Assembly (NCBI GenBank): GCA_016788565.1 | Contig: JAEUSP010000120.1 | Location: 1-44,952, forward strand | Direction: 5' to 3' | DNA from: Chlorobiota bacterium | Lineage (GTDB): Bacteria > Bacteroidota > Ignavibacteria > OLB7 | Length of the DNA: 44,952 nucleotides | Part shown: piece by piece, positions 24,829 through 34,507 of the stretch | Numbering within the stretch: the first letter of the stretch is position 1 | How the letters are laid out: every line of letters starts with the position of its first letter | Position numbers and translations under genes: made by a program | Notes under the pieces: model-generated | What the model saw: only the letters and a program-made list of their open reading frames with translations | The model's database searches: none | What the model was told of the DNA's origin: nothing

Positions 24829-26681
24829 AGAACGGACACCATTTTTTGCCCTCGCACTAAAATTTTCAACCCCTGGCGTTTCAGTGAAATATGTGTTTGT
24901 TTTTTCTCATGCTCATCGCTTCTTTGTTTGTACATGGAGATCACATGTTGGTATGTTAGAATACCCGTGATCGTATCATCCACCACAACAGGCAATATGT
25001 CCACATTTTCGCGCGCCATTATTTCCACTGCGGATCGCAAGGTTTCGGCAGGGGCGATAGATATATTATTGCGCTTCACCAAGCTACCAACCTCTTTATC
25101 AGGAACGTGATGTGCGCCATATAAACTGGATGAACTAAGAAGCCCTTTATATCCGCCGTCAACATCGGAGATGATGAAGTAATTGGTTTTCAGATCCGTT
25201 TCCTGTTCGAACCAATCCCGTACTTCGCTGAGCTTCATGGTATCGCTTACAACAAAGCCATCTTTATCCATCACTTGGCTAACAGTTGTTTTTTCAAGAA
25301 TATCTGGTTCGTACGAGTGAGGTGTGGTTATGCCTTTGCGCACTATTTTTTCTGTCATAATGGTGTTATCCATTAAAAAGTACGAAACGAAGTATGCGCT
25401 GGTACAGGTGGCCAAAAGGGGTAATAATGCGTTTGGCTGCCCGGTGGTTTCCAGCGCAAATACGATTGAGGTGAGGAAAGCTCTGGAAGCACCCGCAAAC
25501 ATTGCCGACATACCGACCAATACGGAGAGCGGAATTGTTATTCCAACATCGGGGAACCAGAACATACCGACGCTACCGAACAACGCACCGATAGCACCGC
25601 CAATAGTGAGTAACGGAGCTAACGTGCCGCCCGAAGTCCCACTACCTAACGAAATAGCCCAAGACAAAAATTTCAGCAAACAAAGGGATAGTATCACCTG
25701 CATTGGCATACTCCCCGATAGCAGGTCGGTGATATTTTCATAACCGACCCCCAATGTTCTGGGCGCAAAAAAACCGATAACGCCAACCGCTATCCCACCT
25801 ATTGCAGGCCACCAAGCCCAGTGAATTGGGAGTTCCTCAAACAGGTCTTCAATCCAATAAACAATTTTGGTGGCGATAACCGATAACAAGCCCATAGCAA
25901 TGCCCATAGCACTATAAAATAGGAGCGCGTAGTTCGACGGAGGGAGCACAACACTGCTCATTGCAAAAACAGATTCCTCCCCAAACAACAAGTGATGTCC
26001 GGCAGCTCCGGTAATGCAGGCCAAGGCAACGGGGATAAACGAGCGCGGTGAAAATTCAAATAGAAGCAGCTCAATCGCTAAAAAAATACCAGCAATAGGG
26101 CTGCCAAAAATGGCAGCCATACCGGCGGTCGCGCCAGCGGCAAGCAAAATTTTACGTTCGTTTGGTGTGATTTTTATCAGTTGCCCGACTGTCGAACCTA
26201 AGGCCCCACCGGTTGCAATAATTGGGCCTTCCGCACCAAACGGGCCGCCGGTTCCGATTGAGATGGCAGCGGAAAGAGGTTTCAAATAGGTGATGGATGG
26301 CTTTATTCTACTTTGGTTCGTGAGTATCTGCTCCATCGCTTCCGGGATACCGTGGCCACGAATTGCTTTGGATCCATATAATGCCATCAACCCAACAATA
26401 ATTCCCCCGATAATTGGGATCGCAATTACGAACACACCGTACGTGTTATCTGCTGGGCTTGATGGTGCAATAGAGAAATTTCCAAAAAATGTTAGGTTGG
26501 TAATTACATTAATTAGATAAACAAGCAGTTTGGCAAGGAAGCTAACACAGCCAGCTATGATGACAGAAGCAACCGACAGCAGAAAAAGCCTTTTTTTGTT
26601 GTAGTTCTTTTTCGTTGAGATGTCCTCCTGATGCAGTGTGGGGGTGAGTGAGGTAGAGACTGGAATACCGTTGCTAAGCAT
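24807..26681 (-). CDS. ClC-type chloride channel/transporter with C-terminal CBS domains
   Basis: 624 aa. About ten to twelve membrane helices of the voltage-gated ClC family occupy about 25-440. The filter regions are GHGIPEAM, GTGGPFGAEGP (in place of the usual GREGP, keeping the gating Glu), and GSGTSGGTLAP in place of GxFxP. FGSPIAGIFLAIELLLFEF is typical of helix G. Two CBS repeats follow (about 470-590: VSQVMDKDGFVVSDTM, then TLRSAVEIMARENVDILPVVVDDTITGIL), probably binding adenosine nucleotides. A Lys-rich tail closes the protein. The coding region is clearly AT-richer than its surroundings, which suggests transfer. Whether it is a channel or a proton-coupled exchanger cannot be decided. 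Confidence 0.94.
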   Translation of the reverse strand: MLSNGIPVSTSLTPTLHQEDISTKKNYNKKRLFLLSVASVIIAGCVSFLAKLLVYLINVITNLTFFGNFSIAPSSPADNTYGVFVIAIPIIGGIIVGLMALYGSKAIRGHGIPEAMEQILTNQSRIKPSITYLKPLSAAISIGTGGPFGAEGPIIATGGALGSTVGQLIKITPNERKILLAAGATAGMAAIFGSPIAGIFLAIELLLFEFSPRSFIPVALACITGAAGHHLLFGEESVFAMSSVVLPPSNYALLFYSAMGIAMGLLSVIATKIVYWIEDLFEELPIHWAWWPAIGGIAVGVIGFFAPRTLGVGYENITDLLSGSMPMQVILSLCLLKFLSWAISLGSGTSGGTLAPLLTIGGAIGALFGSVGMFWFPDVGITIPLSVLVGMSAMFAGASRAFLTSIVFALETTGQPNALLPLLATCTSAYFVSYFLMDNTIMTEKIVRKGITTPHSYEPDILEKTTVSQVMDKDGFVVSDTMKLSEVRDWFEQETDLKTNYFIISDVDGGYKGLLSSSSLYGAHHVPDKEVGSLVKRNNISIAPAETLRSAVEIMARENVDILPVVVDDTITGILTYQHVISMYKQRSDEHEKKQTHISLKRQGLKILVRGQKMVSVLKKQSNR

Positions 26682-26788
26682 TGTTGATTTGGTTTGGTTG
26701 TCAAAAAAACTACAATAAAAACTCAGTCATAAATAATTATATAAAGTAATTGTGGGCTGAGTGCAGCGTCGTAATTGTGCATGGTTAC

Positions 26789-27271
26789 TCACCCTTCCAA
26801 TTCCCCAGCAACTGATCTTTCCCCCCCAGCCAGTCGCATCCGAAATGCCCGAAGTCCTTTGGTGAGAGCGGTCAGAAGGTTCAGCGTTTCCAGCACGGGG
26901 GCTTGCACTTTGCGTTGGATATTCTGCTCCAGATCAAGCACGCTTACCACCACTTGCTTGGCAGAATCCACCACTTCGGTAACGTCGCGGCTGATGTCGC
27001 TGGCACTGACCACAATGCCTTCGATATTCTCCAGCTGGGTGTTCAGGCGTGCAACGGTTCCTTCCACTTGCTTGGTTACGCCTGCCAGATTTTCCACCAC
27101 ACCGGTCACCGCAGCGCGGGTTTGCTGAACTTCCCCAACAAGGTCCTGGACGCCGCGTGTGGCGGTGTCAATCAGCGGGCGGATTCGGGAAAGGAGAACG
27201 GTGAGGTAGATAAACAAACCAGCAAGCGCCAACAGCGCGATTGATGCAGTGACGTACAGTGCAAGTTCCAT
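26789..27271 (-). CDS. DUF948-family membrane-anchored coiled-coil protein
   Basis: 160 aa from ATG 27271. One N-terminal membrane helix (YVTASIALLALAGLFIYLTVLLS) is followed by a long amphipathic region with DUF948 features (IRPLIDTATRGVQDLVGEVQQTRAAV, NLAGVTKQVEGTVARLNTQLENIEGIV) that probably forms a coiled coil. It usually accompanies YtxH-family proteins, and here the ytxH-like gene lies about 100 bp upstream on the same strand. The role is described only as general-stress or envelope related in Firmicutes. Confidence 0.85.
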   Translation of the reverse strand: MELALYVTASIALLALAGLFIYLTVLLSRIRPLIDTATRGVQDLVGEVQQTRAAVTGVVENLAGVTKQVEGTVARLNTQLENIEGIVVSASDISRDVTEVVDSAKQVVVSVLDLEQNIQRKVQAPVLETLNLLTALTKGLRAFRMRLAGGERSVAGELEG

Positions 27272-27371
27272 AAAGTTGGAGAAGGTTTGGATGGAATGTG
27301 TGGAAGCAGAGGAAGTGCCAGAAAAAGAGTGGGGAGCAACGCGATTGCTGCTCCCCAGTTTCATCACAGGT

Positions 27372-27815
27372 TTACGATGCCGATGGGTTCCGAAGCTCTT
27401 CCTTGAAAGCGTCGGTTCCGGCTTTTACTGCCTCGGCAAATTTTCCAGCCGAGGCTTTTACGTCGCCGGCGGCTTTGCTGCCGCTGGTGGTTGCCTTTGC
27501 GCGGGCATCGCTTACGATTCGCTCGGCATCGTTAAGCAGGCTGGAGGCGCGCTCGCGTGCGTCGTCAACAAGGGTTTCGGCGCGCTTACGTCCTTCGTTC
27601 ACAATCTGCTGTGCCCGCTCGGACGCAGCCACCACTAACTCCCCGGCTTTGTCCTTGTACTGATTGGTTTTGTACTGGATGTCCGAGCGGAGTTCGCGGC
27701 CTGATTTTGGCGCGAACAACAGTGCCAATGCGGCCCCAACCGCTCCGCCAGTCAGCATTCCAATAAGCAGTCCTTTTGCAAATCCGGTGGTTTCGTCATT
27801 TGAGTAATCCGACAT
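27372..27815 (-). CDS. YtxH domain-containing protein
   Basis: 147 aa; ATG 27815 with GGAGG 6 bp upstream. It carries the YtxH signature, a Gly-rich membrane segment GLLIGMLTGGAVGAALALLFAPKSGRELR (about 15-43), followed by a Lys/Glu/Ala-rich helical tail (ASERAQQIVNEGRKRAETLVDDARERASSLLNDAERIV, then DAFKEELR) that looks apolipoprotein-like. It is likely a small membrane protein expressed with the DUF948 partner. Function is unknown. A good promoter precedes it at 27901-27933. Confidence 0.88.
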   Translation of the reverse strand: MSDYSNDETTGFAKGLLIGMLTGGAVGAALALLFAPKSGRELRSDIQYKTNQYKDKAGELVVAASERAQQIVNEGRKRAETLVDDARERASSLLNDAERIVSDARAKATTSGSKAAGDVKASAGKFAEAVKAGTDAFKEELRNPSAS

Positions 27816-27900
27816 GATAGCCTCCCCGTGTGTATGTAAGGGTTGATTGATTGTATGGTTAGCTCTATCTGTGCTTGGGGGTGCTGAAACCAGAACGCCC

Positions 27901-27933
27901 CAAGTATACAGCGGCAACAACGTACACTCCAAA
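27901..27933 (-). promoter_or_regulatory. Promoter of the ytxH-DUF948 unit
   Basis: On the minus strand TTTG (27930-27933), 21 bp, then TATACTTG (27901-27908, one mismatch to TAnnTTTG). It places the start site about 80 bp before the ytxH-like ATG. The rest of 27934-28216 holds only the hairpin at 28084. Confidence 0.5.
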
Positions 27934-28083
27934 CGATTCGATAGCGCAGATGTTTTCTACTTGCCCGCTGTTTTGCCCGCTGCTCACCCACCGCCCCACA
28001 CGCTTTTGCGATTGGGCAAGCTCACACACGCCGGTGGCGGGCTGTTGTTACATCCGTCCGACCCAAGCCCGCCCCCAGTACGC

Positions 28084-28123
28084 TTCGTGCCCTCACCACC
28101 AGAAAGATTGATGAGGGCACGAA
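28084..28123 (-). terminator. Hairpin downstream of sdhB
   Basis: A perfect 12-bp stem (TTCGTGCCCTCA and its complement) with a 16-nt loop lies about 95 bp beyond the sdhB stop. No T-run follows on the minus strand, so it is a 3'-end hairpin candidate rather than a canonical intrinsic terminator. Confidence 0.5.
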
Positions 28124-28216
28124 TACGGTGCAACTTGGATGTACCGGCAAAGAAAAAACGCTGAAGGCACCGTACCGAATCCCTTCTCAATCTGCGCACT
28201 TCACGCGCGCCCAATG

Positions 28217-28975
28217 CTACCCCCCCACCACCGCTTTCACGTACTCTCTTCGCATCATTGCAATCGCGCTGATGCTGATTTCTTTGGGGCAGGCGGCTTC
28301 GCATTCGCCGTGGTTCGAGCAGTCGCCGAAGCCTTCTTTTTCCATTTGCTCCACCATGTTGATAACGCGGCGTTTCCGTTCCGGCGCGCCTTGCGGAAGC
28401 AGCGCAAGGTGGCCAATTTTGGCAGCCGTAAACAGCGATGCGCTTGCATTTGGGCAAGCCGCAACGCAGGCTCCGCAGCCGATGCAGGCGGCGTAATCAA
28501 ACGCGCGGTCGCTGTCGTCCTTGCTTACCGGAAGTGAGTTTGCGTCGGGGGGCGCGCCGGTGTTGGTGCTGATGTAGCCGCCAGCCGCAATGATTCTATC
28601 CAACGAAGTCCGGTCCACCACAAGGTCGCGGATCATCGGGAAGGCAGCCGCGCGCCAGGGTTCCACCACAACATGGTCGCCATCCTTAAAATGGCGCATG
28701 TGAAGCTGGCACGCCGCCGTTCCGCGCTGCGGGCCGTGCGGCATTCCGTTAATCACCATGCTGCACGATCCGCAAATCCCTTCGCGGCAGTCGTTATCAA
28801 ACTCCACCGGAATTTCCCCCTTTGCCGATAGCTGCTCGTTCAGCAAATCGAACATCTCAAGGAAGGACATGTGGGGGTTCACCCCCGGAACGGTGTACTG
28901 AACAAACTTCCCCGGCTGCGTCGGCGCGTCCTGCCGCCACACCTTCAAATGGATGGTCATTAGTGTATCGCTCAT
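28217..28975 (-). CDS. sdhB: Succinate dehydrogenase/fumarate reductase iron-sulfur subunit
   Basis: 252 aa; ATG 28975 with GGGAAG 7 bp upstream. It carries the three Fe-S clusters of complex II. The 2Fe-2S domain has [16 protein letters not shown] (C63, C68, C71) and a later Cys in [10 protein letters not shown]. The C-terminal ferredoxin domain has [13 protein letters not shown] for 4Fe-4S and [15 protein letters not shown] for 3Fe-4S. It transfers electrons from the SdhA FAD to the cytochrome b anchor. It is the third gene of sdhCAB, 16 bp after sdhA. Confidence 0.96.
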   Translation of the reverse strand: MSDTLMTIHLKVWRQDAPTQPGKFVQYTVPGVNPHMSFLEMFDLLNEQLSAKGEIPVEFDNDCREGICGSCSMVINGMPHGPQRGTAACQLHMRHFKDGDHVVVEPWRAAAFPMIRDLVVDRTSLDRIIAAGGYISTNTGAPPDANSLPVSKDDSDRAFDYAACIGCGACVAACPNASASLFTAAKIGHLALLPQGAPERKRRVINMVEQMEKEGFGDCSNHGECEAACPKEISISAIAMMRREYVKAVVGG

Positions 28976-28991
28976 CGTGTGCTTCCCTGAA

Positions 28992-30926
28992 TTATTTGTA
29001 GCTGCGCTGCGATGGCGCAACGTATTCAAAAGTGAGTGGTTCTTTGTTCATCGTCGGCAAGGCTCCTTCCCCCTGATACTCCCACGCTGCCGCAAAGCTG
29101 AAATTCTCATCGTCCCGTTTGGCTTCCCCTTCTTCGGTCTGGTATTCTTCGCGGAAATGCCCGCCGCACGATTCTTCCCGCTGCAAGGCATCGCGTGCCA
29201 TCAGCTCGCCAAGCTCCATGAAATCGGCCACACGCCCGGCGAACTCAAGGCTTTTGTTCATGGTGTCGGGGCTTCCCGGAATTTTCACATTCTGCCAGTA
29301 CTCCTCACGCATTTTCCCAATCTCCGTAATGGCGTGCTGCAACCCTTCGCGGGTGCGCCCCATGCCAACGTAATCCCACATCACTTTCCCAAGCGAGCGG
29401 TGGTAATCTTGCACGGTTCTGGAGCCATTGACGTTCAGCAGTTGGCCAATCCGCCCGCGTGCTTCGGCCTCGGTTGCGGCAAACGCATCGCTGGATTCAT
29501 CAACTTTCGGGAAGGTGTTGTTGGCAATGTAGTTGCCAAGCGTGTAGGGGATCACGAAGTAGCCATCGGCAAGGCCTTGCATCAGCGCGCTTGCGCCAAG
29601 CCGGTTTGCGCCGTGGTCGCTGAAGTTTGCCTCGCCCAGCACAAACAATCCGGGGATGGTGCTCATCAGGTGGTAATCCACCCACAAGCCACCCATGGTG
29701 TAGTGGACCGCTGGATAAATCCGCATCGGGACTTTGTAGGGGTCGTCGCCGGTGATTTTCTCGTACATCTGGAACAGGTTGCCGTACCGTTCGCTGATGG
29801 TGCTATCCCCCAACCGGCGGATGGAGTCGGCAAAATCCAGATAGACTGCCATGCCGGTTTCGCCAACGCCTTTGCCGCCATCGGCTTGTTCTTTGGCGTT
29901 GCGGCTGGCAACGTCGCGCGGGACAAGGTTGCCGAAACTGGGATATTTCCGCTCCAAGTAATAATCACGCTCTGCCTCCGGTATCTGCTCGGGCGAGCGT
30001 TTGTCGCCGATATTTTTCGGGACCCAAACGCGGCCGTCGTTGCGAAGGCTCTCGCTCATCAACGTCAGTTTGGATTGATAATCACCACTGACCGGAATGC
30101 AGGTTGGATGAATCTGTGTGAAGCATGGGTTCGCAAAAAATGCCCCCCGCTTGAAGCACCGCCACGCAGCGGTGACGTTGGAGTTTTTTGCGTTGGTGGA
30201 AAGGTAATAGACGTTGCCGTAGCCGCCGGTGCACAGAAGCACCGCATCGGCAGCGTGGCGTTCAATTTCGCCGGTGACAAGGTCGCGGACGATGATGCCG
30301 CGTGCTTTGCCATCAACCACCACAAGGTCCAACATCTCATGCCGGGCGTACATCTGGATTTTGCCGGCCCCCACCATTTTCTCCATTGCCTGGTAGGCCC
30401 CAAGCAGCAACTGCTGCCCTGTTTGCCCACGGGCGTAGAAGGTGCGGCTAACCTGCGCGCCGCCAAACGAGCGATTGGCCAGCAACCCGCTGTACTCACG
30501 GGCAAACGGGACCCCCTGGGCCACGCACTGGTCAATGATGTTATTGCTGATCTGCGCCAAGCGATAGACGTTCCCTTCGCGGGCGCGGTAGTCGCCCCCT
30601 TTCACGGTGTCGTAGAACAACCGCCAGATGGAGTCGCCATCGTTCGGGTAGTTTTTGGCGGCGTTGATTCCCCCCTGGGCCGCAATGCTGTGGGCGCGGC
30701 GGCCAGAATCTTGGACGCAAAACGCTTTCACGTTGTAGCCAAGTTCGGCCAGCGAAGCCGCTGCCGACCCGCCAGCCAACCCAGTACCCACCACAATAAT
30801 GGTGTGCTTCCGCTTGTTGTTCGGGTTCACCAGCTTGGCGGTGGATTTGAAGTTCGTCCACTTCTCGCTGATATGCCCCGAAGGAATTTTTGCGTCAAGT
30901 TTTGGATGTGTTGGGGTCTGGCTCAT
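28992..30926 (-). CDS. sdhA: Succinate dehydrogenase/fumarate reductase flavoprotein subunit
   Basis: 644 aa; ATG 30926 with AGGAG 8 bp upstream, overlapping the sdhC stop by 4 bp. The FAD-binding Rossmann motif [18 protein letters not shown] (about 47-64) is followed by [18 protein letters not shown], whose His is the covalent FAD site. The active-site loops HPTCIPVSG and [12 protein letters not shown] and the [18 protein letters not shown] capping motif are all present. It interconverts succinate and fumarate. The type matches the Bacteroidetes/epsilonproteobacterial form with a single diheme anchor. Confidence 0.97.
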   Translation of the reverse strand: MSQTPTHPKLDAKIPSGHISEKWTNFKSTAKLVNPNNKRKHTIIVVGTGLAGGSAAASLAELGYNVKAFCVQDSGRRAHSIAAQGGINAAKNYPNDGDSIWRLFYDTVKGGDYRAREGNVYRLAQISNNIIDQCVAQGVPFAREYSGLLANRSFGGAQVSRTFYARGQTGQQLLLGAYQAMEKMVGAGKIQMYARHEMLDLVVVDGKARGIIVRDLVTGEIERHAADAVLLCTGGYGNVYYLSTNAKNSNVTAAWRCFKRGAFFANPCFTQIHPTCIPVSGDYQSKLTLMSESLRNDGRVWVPKNIGDKRSPEQIPEAERDYYLERKYPSFGNLVPRDVASRNAKEQADGGKGVGETGMAVYLDFADSIRRLGDSTISERYGNLFQMYEKITGDDPYKVPMRIYPAVHYTMGGLWVDYHLMSTIPGLFVLGEANFSDHGANRLGASALMQGLADGYFVIPYTLGNYIANNTFPKVDESSDAFAATEAEARGRIGQLLNVNGSRTVQDYHRSLGKVMWDYVGMGRTREGLQHAITEIGKMREEYWQNVKIPGSPDTMNKSLEFAGRVADFMELGELMARDALQREESCGGHFREEYQTEEGEAKRDDENFSFAAAWEYQGEGALPTMNKEPLTFEYVAPSQRSYK

Positions 30927-31636
30927 ACGGTGGCTCCTCGGTGATTGATGTAAATCCAAATGGGAAGAATCAGAAACCCAACGGCAAGCAGCACGGCCAG
31001 CAAAAACGCCACTGAGTAAATGGCGGTTGAGTAGCGGGGCTTCATTGCCGCAAGCGATTGCAGCGCGCTCCAGATACCATGCCGCAGGTGGAAGCCGAGC
31101 ATCATCATCACCCCAACATAAAACGCCACCCACCAGATGTTGGAGAACACCTCCAGAACCAAGCGGTGCAGGTCGCGAACTTCCTGGCCGTTAATGATGG
31201 TGCTGTACCCCTGGCTGATGTTTGGCCCAAAGCGCATCTGGACGATATGGATCACCAGAAAAATCAGCAGGATGATTCCCGTGACGGCCATTGTGCGGGA
31301 GGAAAGCGACTGGCGGCTTGGCCCCCCTTTGCTGGCAACAACGTCGTAGCCTTGCTTGCGGGCCGCCCGCTTGCGCAGCATGATGGCAATGCCAAGATAT
31401 GCGTGCAGCAGAATCAGCAGCCCCAGGCCGATCTCCACGATAATCAGCAACATCCCAAAACTGTGCAGGGTTTGGGTGTACTGGTTGAACGGGGCCGAGT
31501 CCGAGCGCAGCAAGGCAAGGTTGCCGGAAAGGTGCGAGATCACGAACAGCACCAGCAGAACGCCGGTGATGCCGGTCAGCAGCTTGCGCCCCACCTGCGA
31601 CGTTAGCGCCGATAACAACTTGTTTGGTTCCTTCAT
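30923..31636 (-). CDS. sdhC: Succinate dehydrogenase cytochrome b subunit
   Basis: 237 aa from ATG 31636, with five membrane helices: [89 protein letters not shown] and [21 protein letters not shown]. Histidines in the first four helices (H35 in ISHLSGN, H78, H134, H184 region) fit two b-type hemes, as in the B. subtilis and W. succinogenes families. It replaces separate SdhC and SdhD. It is the first gene of the operon. Confidence 0.94.
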   Translation of the reverse strand: MKEPNKLLSALTSQVGRKLLTGITGVLLVLFVISHLSGNLALLRSDSAPFNQYTQTLHSFGMLLIIVEIGLGLLILLHAYLGIAIMLRKRAARKQGYDVVASKGGPSRQSLSSRTMAVTGIILLIFLVIHIVQMRFGPNISQGYSTIINGQEVRDLHRLVLEVFSNIWWVAFYVGVMMMLGFHLRHGIWSALQSLAAMKPRYSTAIYSVAFLLAVLLAVGFLILPIWIYINHRGATV

Positions 31637-31766
31637 GGCAGTGTTAGTAGTCCAGAAGTTGATAGCCCCCACGGGGGACGTGTGTTTGAAACGGTTGGAA
31701 GAACCGAGAAAGGATTGCAGCCCACAATCAGCCCAAGCAAGAATGCGAGCATTGAAGAAAGGCGCG

Positions 31767-31796
31767 GCGAATTTACGAATTGAGCTTCCCCAACCA
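31767..31796 (-). promoter_or_regulatory. Candidate promoter of sdhCAB
   Basis: On the minus strand TTG (31794-31796), 19 bp, then TAAATTCG (31767-31774, one mismatch). It lies about 130 bp before the sdhC ATG. The rest of the 31637-31945 gap holds poly-T/A tracts but no gene that I can support. Confidence 0.45.
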
Positions 31797-31945
31797 AGCG
31801 TTTCCCCAGTTTTTTTTCCTCAATTTTTTTTCTCGGTTTCCACCGCACGAATTACGGTAATTTGCCCGCCCCGCAACCCTGACGGATGTCATCCTGCAAC
31901 ATTCCGATAGGGAAAAATGCTGGCAATGCCCACCGCCGCCCACTG

Positions 31946-32887
31946 CTACTTCCCCGCTTGATAGCCCCGCAAAAATTCTTCCACACCCATTGCCCGCTTC
32001 CCTTCTTGTTGCAGCTCGGTGATGGAAAGTGCAACGGTCCCGGTCCCGATAAGAAGCGCGTTCGGCTGGATGCGGATAACCCCAGCGGGAATATCGGTGC
32101 GGTCCGTGAGCTGCGAACGGAACAGCTTCAGCGTACGGCCATTGTGGAGCGTGAACGCGCCGGGGTGAGGCGAAAGCCCACGAATGAAATTATGGACCGA
32201 TTCTGCCGGGCGGCCCCAATCTACCTGGCAGTCGTTGCGGAAAATTTTTGGCGCAGGGGTTGCCTGCTGGTCGTCTTGCGGAAGCGGGTTGGCCGCCCCT
32301 TGTTCAATCATCCGAAGCGTATCAACAACGGCGGCGGCCCCAACGTGCATCATCACGTCGTGCAGCTGGCCAGCGGTCATTTCTGGAGTGATGGGGATGG
32401 CGCGGCGCACGATGACGTTCCCCGTATCCACCTTCTGCTTCAGGAAAAATGTGGTGACACCGGTTTCCGTGTCGCCGTTGATGATGGCCCAGTTGATCGG
32501 CGCAGCACCCCGATACTTCGGCAGCAGCGACCCATGCAGATTGAAGCTCCCCAACCGTGGAATCGTGAACACCGACTCCGGCAAAATTCGGAACGCCACC
32601 ACACAGATAATGTCAGCGTTTGCCTGGCGAATCGCTTGGGCAACGTCGGGGTCCTTCATCCGCTCGGGGGTCAGCACCGGGATGTTGTGGCGGGTTGCAG
32701 CCTCCTTCACCGCCGATGGCGTTAGCCGCAACCCGCGCCCTTTTGCCCGGTCCGGCGTTGTCACCACCAACGGCACGGTGTATCCATGCTCCAAAATTTT
32801 TTCCAGCGATGCCACCGCAAACTCGGGCGTTCCCATAAACAGAACCCGCAGCCTCCGTTTCGGTGATTCGGCTGTCTCTTCGGCCAT
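31946..32887 (-). CDS. fmt: Methionyl-tRNA formyltransferase
   Basis: 313 aa. It formylates initiator Met-tRNA using 10-formyl-THF. The N-terminal Rossmann domain (RVLFMGTPEFAVASLEKIL, about 13-31) leads to the catalytic HGSLLPKYRGAAPINWAI (about 119-136) and the GVTTFFLKQKVDTG loop containing the catalytic Asp. The C-terminal OB-like tRNA-binding domain (about 215-313: VHNFIRGLSPHPGAFT, then VALSITELQQEGKRAM) is complete. The miaE gene lies immediately upstream, 18 bp away, so the two tRNA-modifying genes are probably co-transcribed. Confidence 0.97.
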   Translation of the reverse strand: MAEETAESPKRRLRVLFMGTPEFAVASLEKILEHGYTVPLVVTTPDRAKGRGLRLTPSAVKEAATRHNIPVLTPERMKDPDVAQAIRQANADIICVVAFRILPESVFTIPRLGSFNLHGSLLPKYRGAAPINWAIINGDTETGVTTFFLKQKVDTGNVIVRRAIPITPEMTAGQLHDVMMHVGAAAVVDTLRMIEQGAANPLPQDDQQATPAPKIFRNDCQVDWGRPAESVHNFIRGLSPHPGAFTLHNGRTLKLFRSQLTDRTDIPAGVIRIQPNALLIGTGTVALSITELQQEGKRAMGVEEFLRGYQAGK

Positions 32888-32905
32888 TGATTGCTTCCCC
32901 TTTTT

Positions 32906-33481
32906 TTATCCGTGCATGGTTGGTTGCGATTCCAGCGCCAGCACAATCTCCGACTCACGCTCGGTTAGCGCGTCTAACCGCTGGCGGACCTCACGTTCGG
33001 GGAAGTACTGGCAGGCGATGTCGTAGAAGGTGCGGTAGTGGCCGGCCTCGCTGGCAAGCAACGAACGGTAGAACTCCTGAAGCTCGGCATCCGGCACGTG
33101 CTTGCTCAGGATGGAGAAGCGTTCGCAGGAGCGCGCCTCGATGATTGCGGCCACCAGAAGCTGATCCATCAGCCGCTCCGGCTCGTTCTTCCGAACCTCC
33201 TTGTGCAGAGCTTGCGCATACGGGTCGCCGGGGTCGCGTTGCAGCGTGAACCCCCGTTTGCGGATGTACTCATACACCATGCCGAAGTGCTCCATCTCCT
33301 CCTGGCACAGCGCGATCATCTGCCGCACCAGCATCTCTTTTTCTGGGTAGCGACTCACCAGCGACATGGCATTGACGGCAGCTTTTTTTTCGCAGTGGGC
33401 GTGGTCAATCAACACCTTCTCAAGGTTCGATTCAGCAGCCGTAACCCACGATGGTTGCGAGGGGACTTTTAAGCAGAGCAT
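32906..33481 (-). CDS. miaE: tRNA-(ms2io6A37)-hydroxylase MiaE
   Basis: 191 aa from ATG 33481. It is a non-heme diiron hydroxylase that converts ms2i6A37 to ms2io6A37 in tRNA. The ferritin-like four-helix bundle has iron ligands spaced as expected: E in AESNLEKVLIDHAHCEKKAA, QEEMEHFGMV, EARSCERF and EAGHYRTFY. Family length is about 190-200 aa. Its presence implies that miaA and miaB exist elsewhere in the genome. MITE-like copy 3 begins 24 bp upstream. Confidence 0.94.
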   Translation of the reverse strand: MLCLKVPSQPSWVTAAESNLEKVLIDHAHCEKKAAVNAMSLVSRYPEKEMLVRQMIALCQEEMEHFGMVYEYIRKRGFTLQRDPGDPYAQALHKEVRKNEPERLMDQLLVAAIIEARSCERFSILSKHVPDAELQEFYRSLLASEAGHYRTFYDIACQYFPEREVRQRLDALTERESEIVLALESQPTMHG

Positions 33482-33504
33482 GGTTGGAAATGGATAATGG
33501 GTAA

Positions 33505-33662
33505 ACTCCGAACAAATTGGTTTGCGGAAATCAAGGGATAGTTCTCCTAAACTCACGCCCCGTCATCGCGAGGAGTCTTCGACGAAGCGATCTCGCGGGT
33601 TTCTGGGAAGGAAATCGTCCCCGCTAACCCTTCTGATATTCGCAAGCCACATTGTTTGGAGT
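33505..33662 (-). mobile_element. MITE-like repeat element, copy 3 (158 bp, different core)
   Basis: The ends match copies 1 and 2: left ACTCCGAACAAATTGGTTTG, right read inward ACTCCAAACAATGTGGCTTG. The interior is different: a GTCATCGCGAGGAG...CGAAGCGATCTCG palindrome of a class seen in many environmental genomes replaces the TCATTCCCGC core. It is non-coding and fills most of the gap between miaE and the TSUP gene. Confidence 0.7.
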
Positions 33663-33679
33663 ATAGTATGCCAACTCTT

Positions 33680-34450
33680 TCACCACAACGACCAGATGGT
33701 GAAGCCAACGGCGAAGGCCATCATTAATGCGCCGTAAATTCGTTCCAGCGTGGCACTGTGAAGCCGGGTGGCCAGCCGTGCGCCAAGCATACTGCAGGGG
33801 ATCGAGGTGCAGCAGAGCAGCAGCCCCGTTGGCCAATCAATGTTCCCCTCCAACCCGTGCGTGATGGTGTTGGGAATGGAAAGGCAGGCAACGCAAAACA
33901 GCGAGGTGGCCACTGCCGTTTTGGTTGGCAGTTTCGCCACGTTCATAAACGCTGGCCCCAACACAATCCCGCCGCCAATGGCAAGGAAACCGGAAAGGAA
34001 GCCGGAGAGCGCGCCCGCGCCGTACATCATCGCGCCAGCTTGATTGGGGCTGTCAGCCGGATGAGGCTGAGTTTTTCCACGCTTGCCGATTTGCCAACCC
34101 CGCTCGATAAAACTCCATGCCGACCAGATCAGCACAAGCCCTGTCAGCACCATCAACACTGCATCGGGCGTTTGGCCGGTGAGCAGCGCGCCAACGGCGG
34201 TGAGCGGGAAGGCCACCACCAGCGTCCGCCATGCGATATCGAACCGCACCATCTTCTGCCGGGCGTAGATGATGGAGCCGGAGATTGCCGCCGGGATTGC
34301 CGCCGGTAGCGGCGTTGCCACCGCCAACACCGCCGGCATCCCAAGCAACAGGCGAAGCAGCGGCGTGGAAAGGAGCGCGCCACCCACCCCGAACATCCCA
34401 GCCGAAAAGCCGATGATTGCGCCGATAAGTAAAGTCAGCAGAATATCCAT
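33680..34450 (-). CDS. TauE/SafE (TSUP) family sulfite/anion exporter-like permease
   Basis: 256 aa with seven to eight membrane helices arranged as two repeats. The family signature GxxAGxFGVGGALLxTP appears in GFSAGMFGVGGALLSTP (about 15-31), and the second repeat has GFLSGFLAIGGGIVLGPAFM (about 150-169). A hydrophilic loop (KRGKTQPHPADSPNQAG) separates the halves. TSUP members export sulfite, sulfoacetate or similar organic anions; the substrate here is unknown. It is the last gene of the minus-strand run that starts at pyrE. Confidence 0.9.
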   Translation of the reverse strand: MDILLTLLIGAIIGFSAGMFGVGGALLSTPLLRLLLGMPAVLAVATPLPAAIPAAISGSIIYARQKMVRFDIAWRTLVVAFPLTAVGALLTGQTPDAVLMVLTGLVLIWSAWSFIERGWQIGKRGKTQPHPADSPNQAGAMMYGAGALSGFLSGFLAIGGGIVLGPAFMNVAKLPTKTAVATSLFCVACLSIPNTITHGLEGNIDWPTGLLLCCTSIPCSMLGARLATRLHSATLERIYGALMMAFAVGFTIWSLW

Positions 34451-34507
34451 AGTTGCGGCGAAGATAGAAAGATGTGGCGAAGATGTGGCTGGGGATCACT
34501 CCCTTAC

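Noticed and set aside
27557-27766. Small plus-strand frame across the ytxH region
   Set aside because: It is antisense to a clear YtxH protein and has no start signal.
28953-30944. Long plus-strand open frame (about 663 codons)
   Set aside because: It is opposite sdhA/sdhB, which carry unmistakable motifs; the opposite frame has none.
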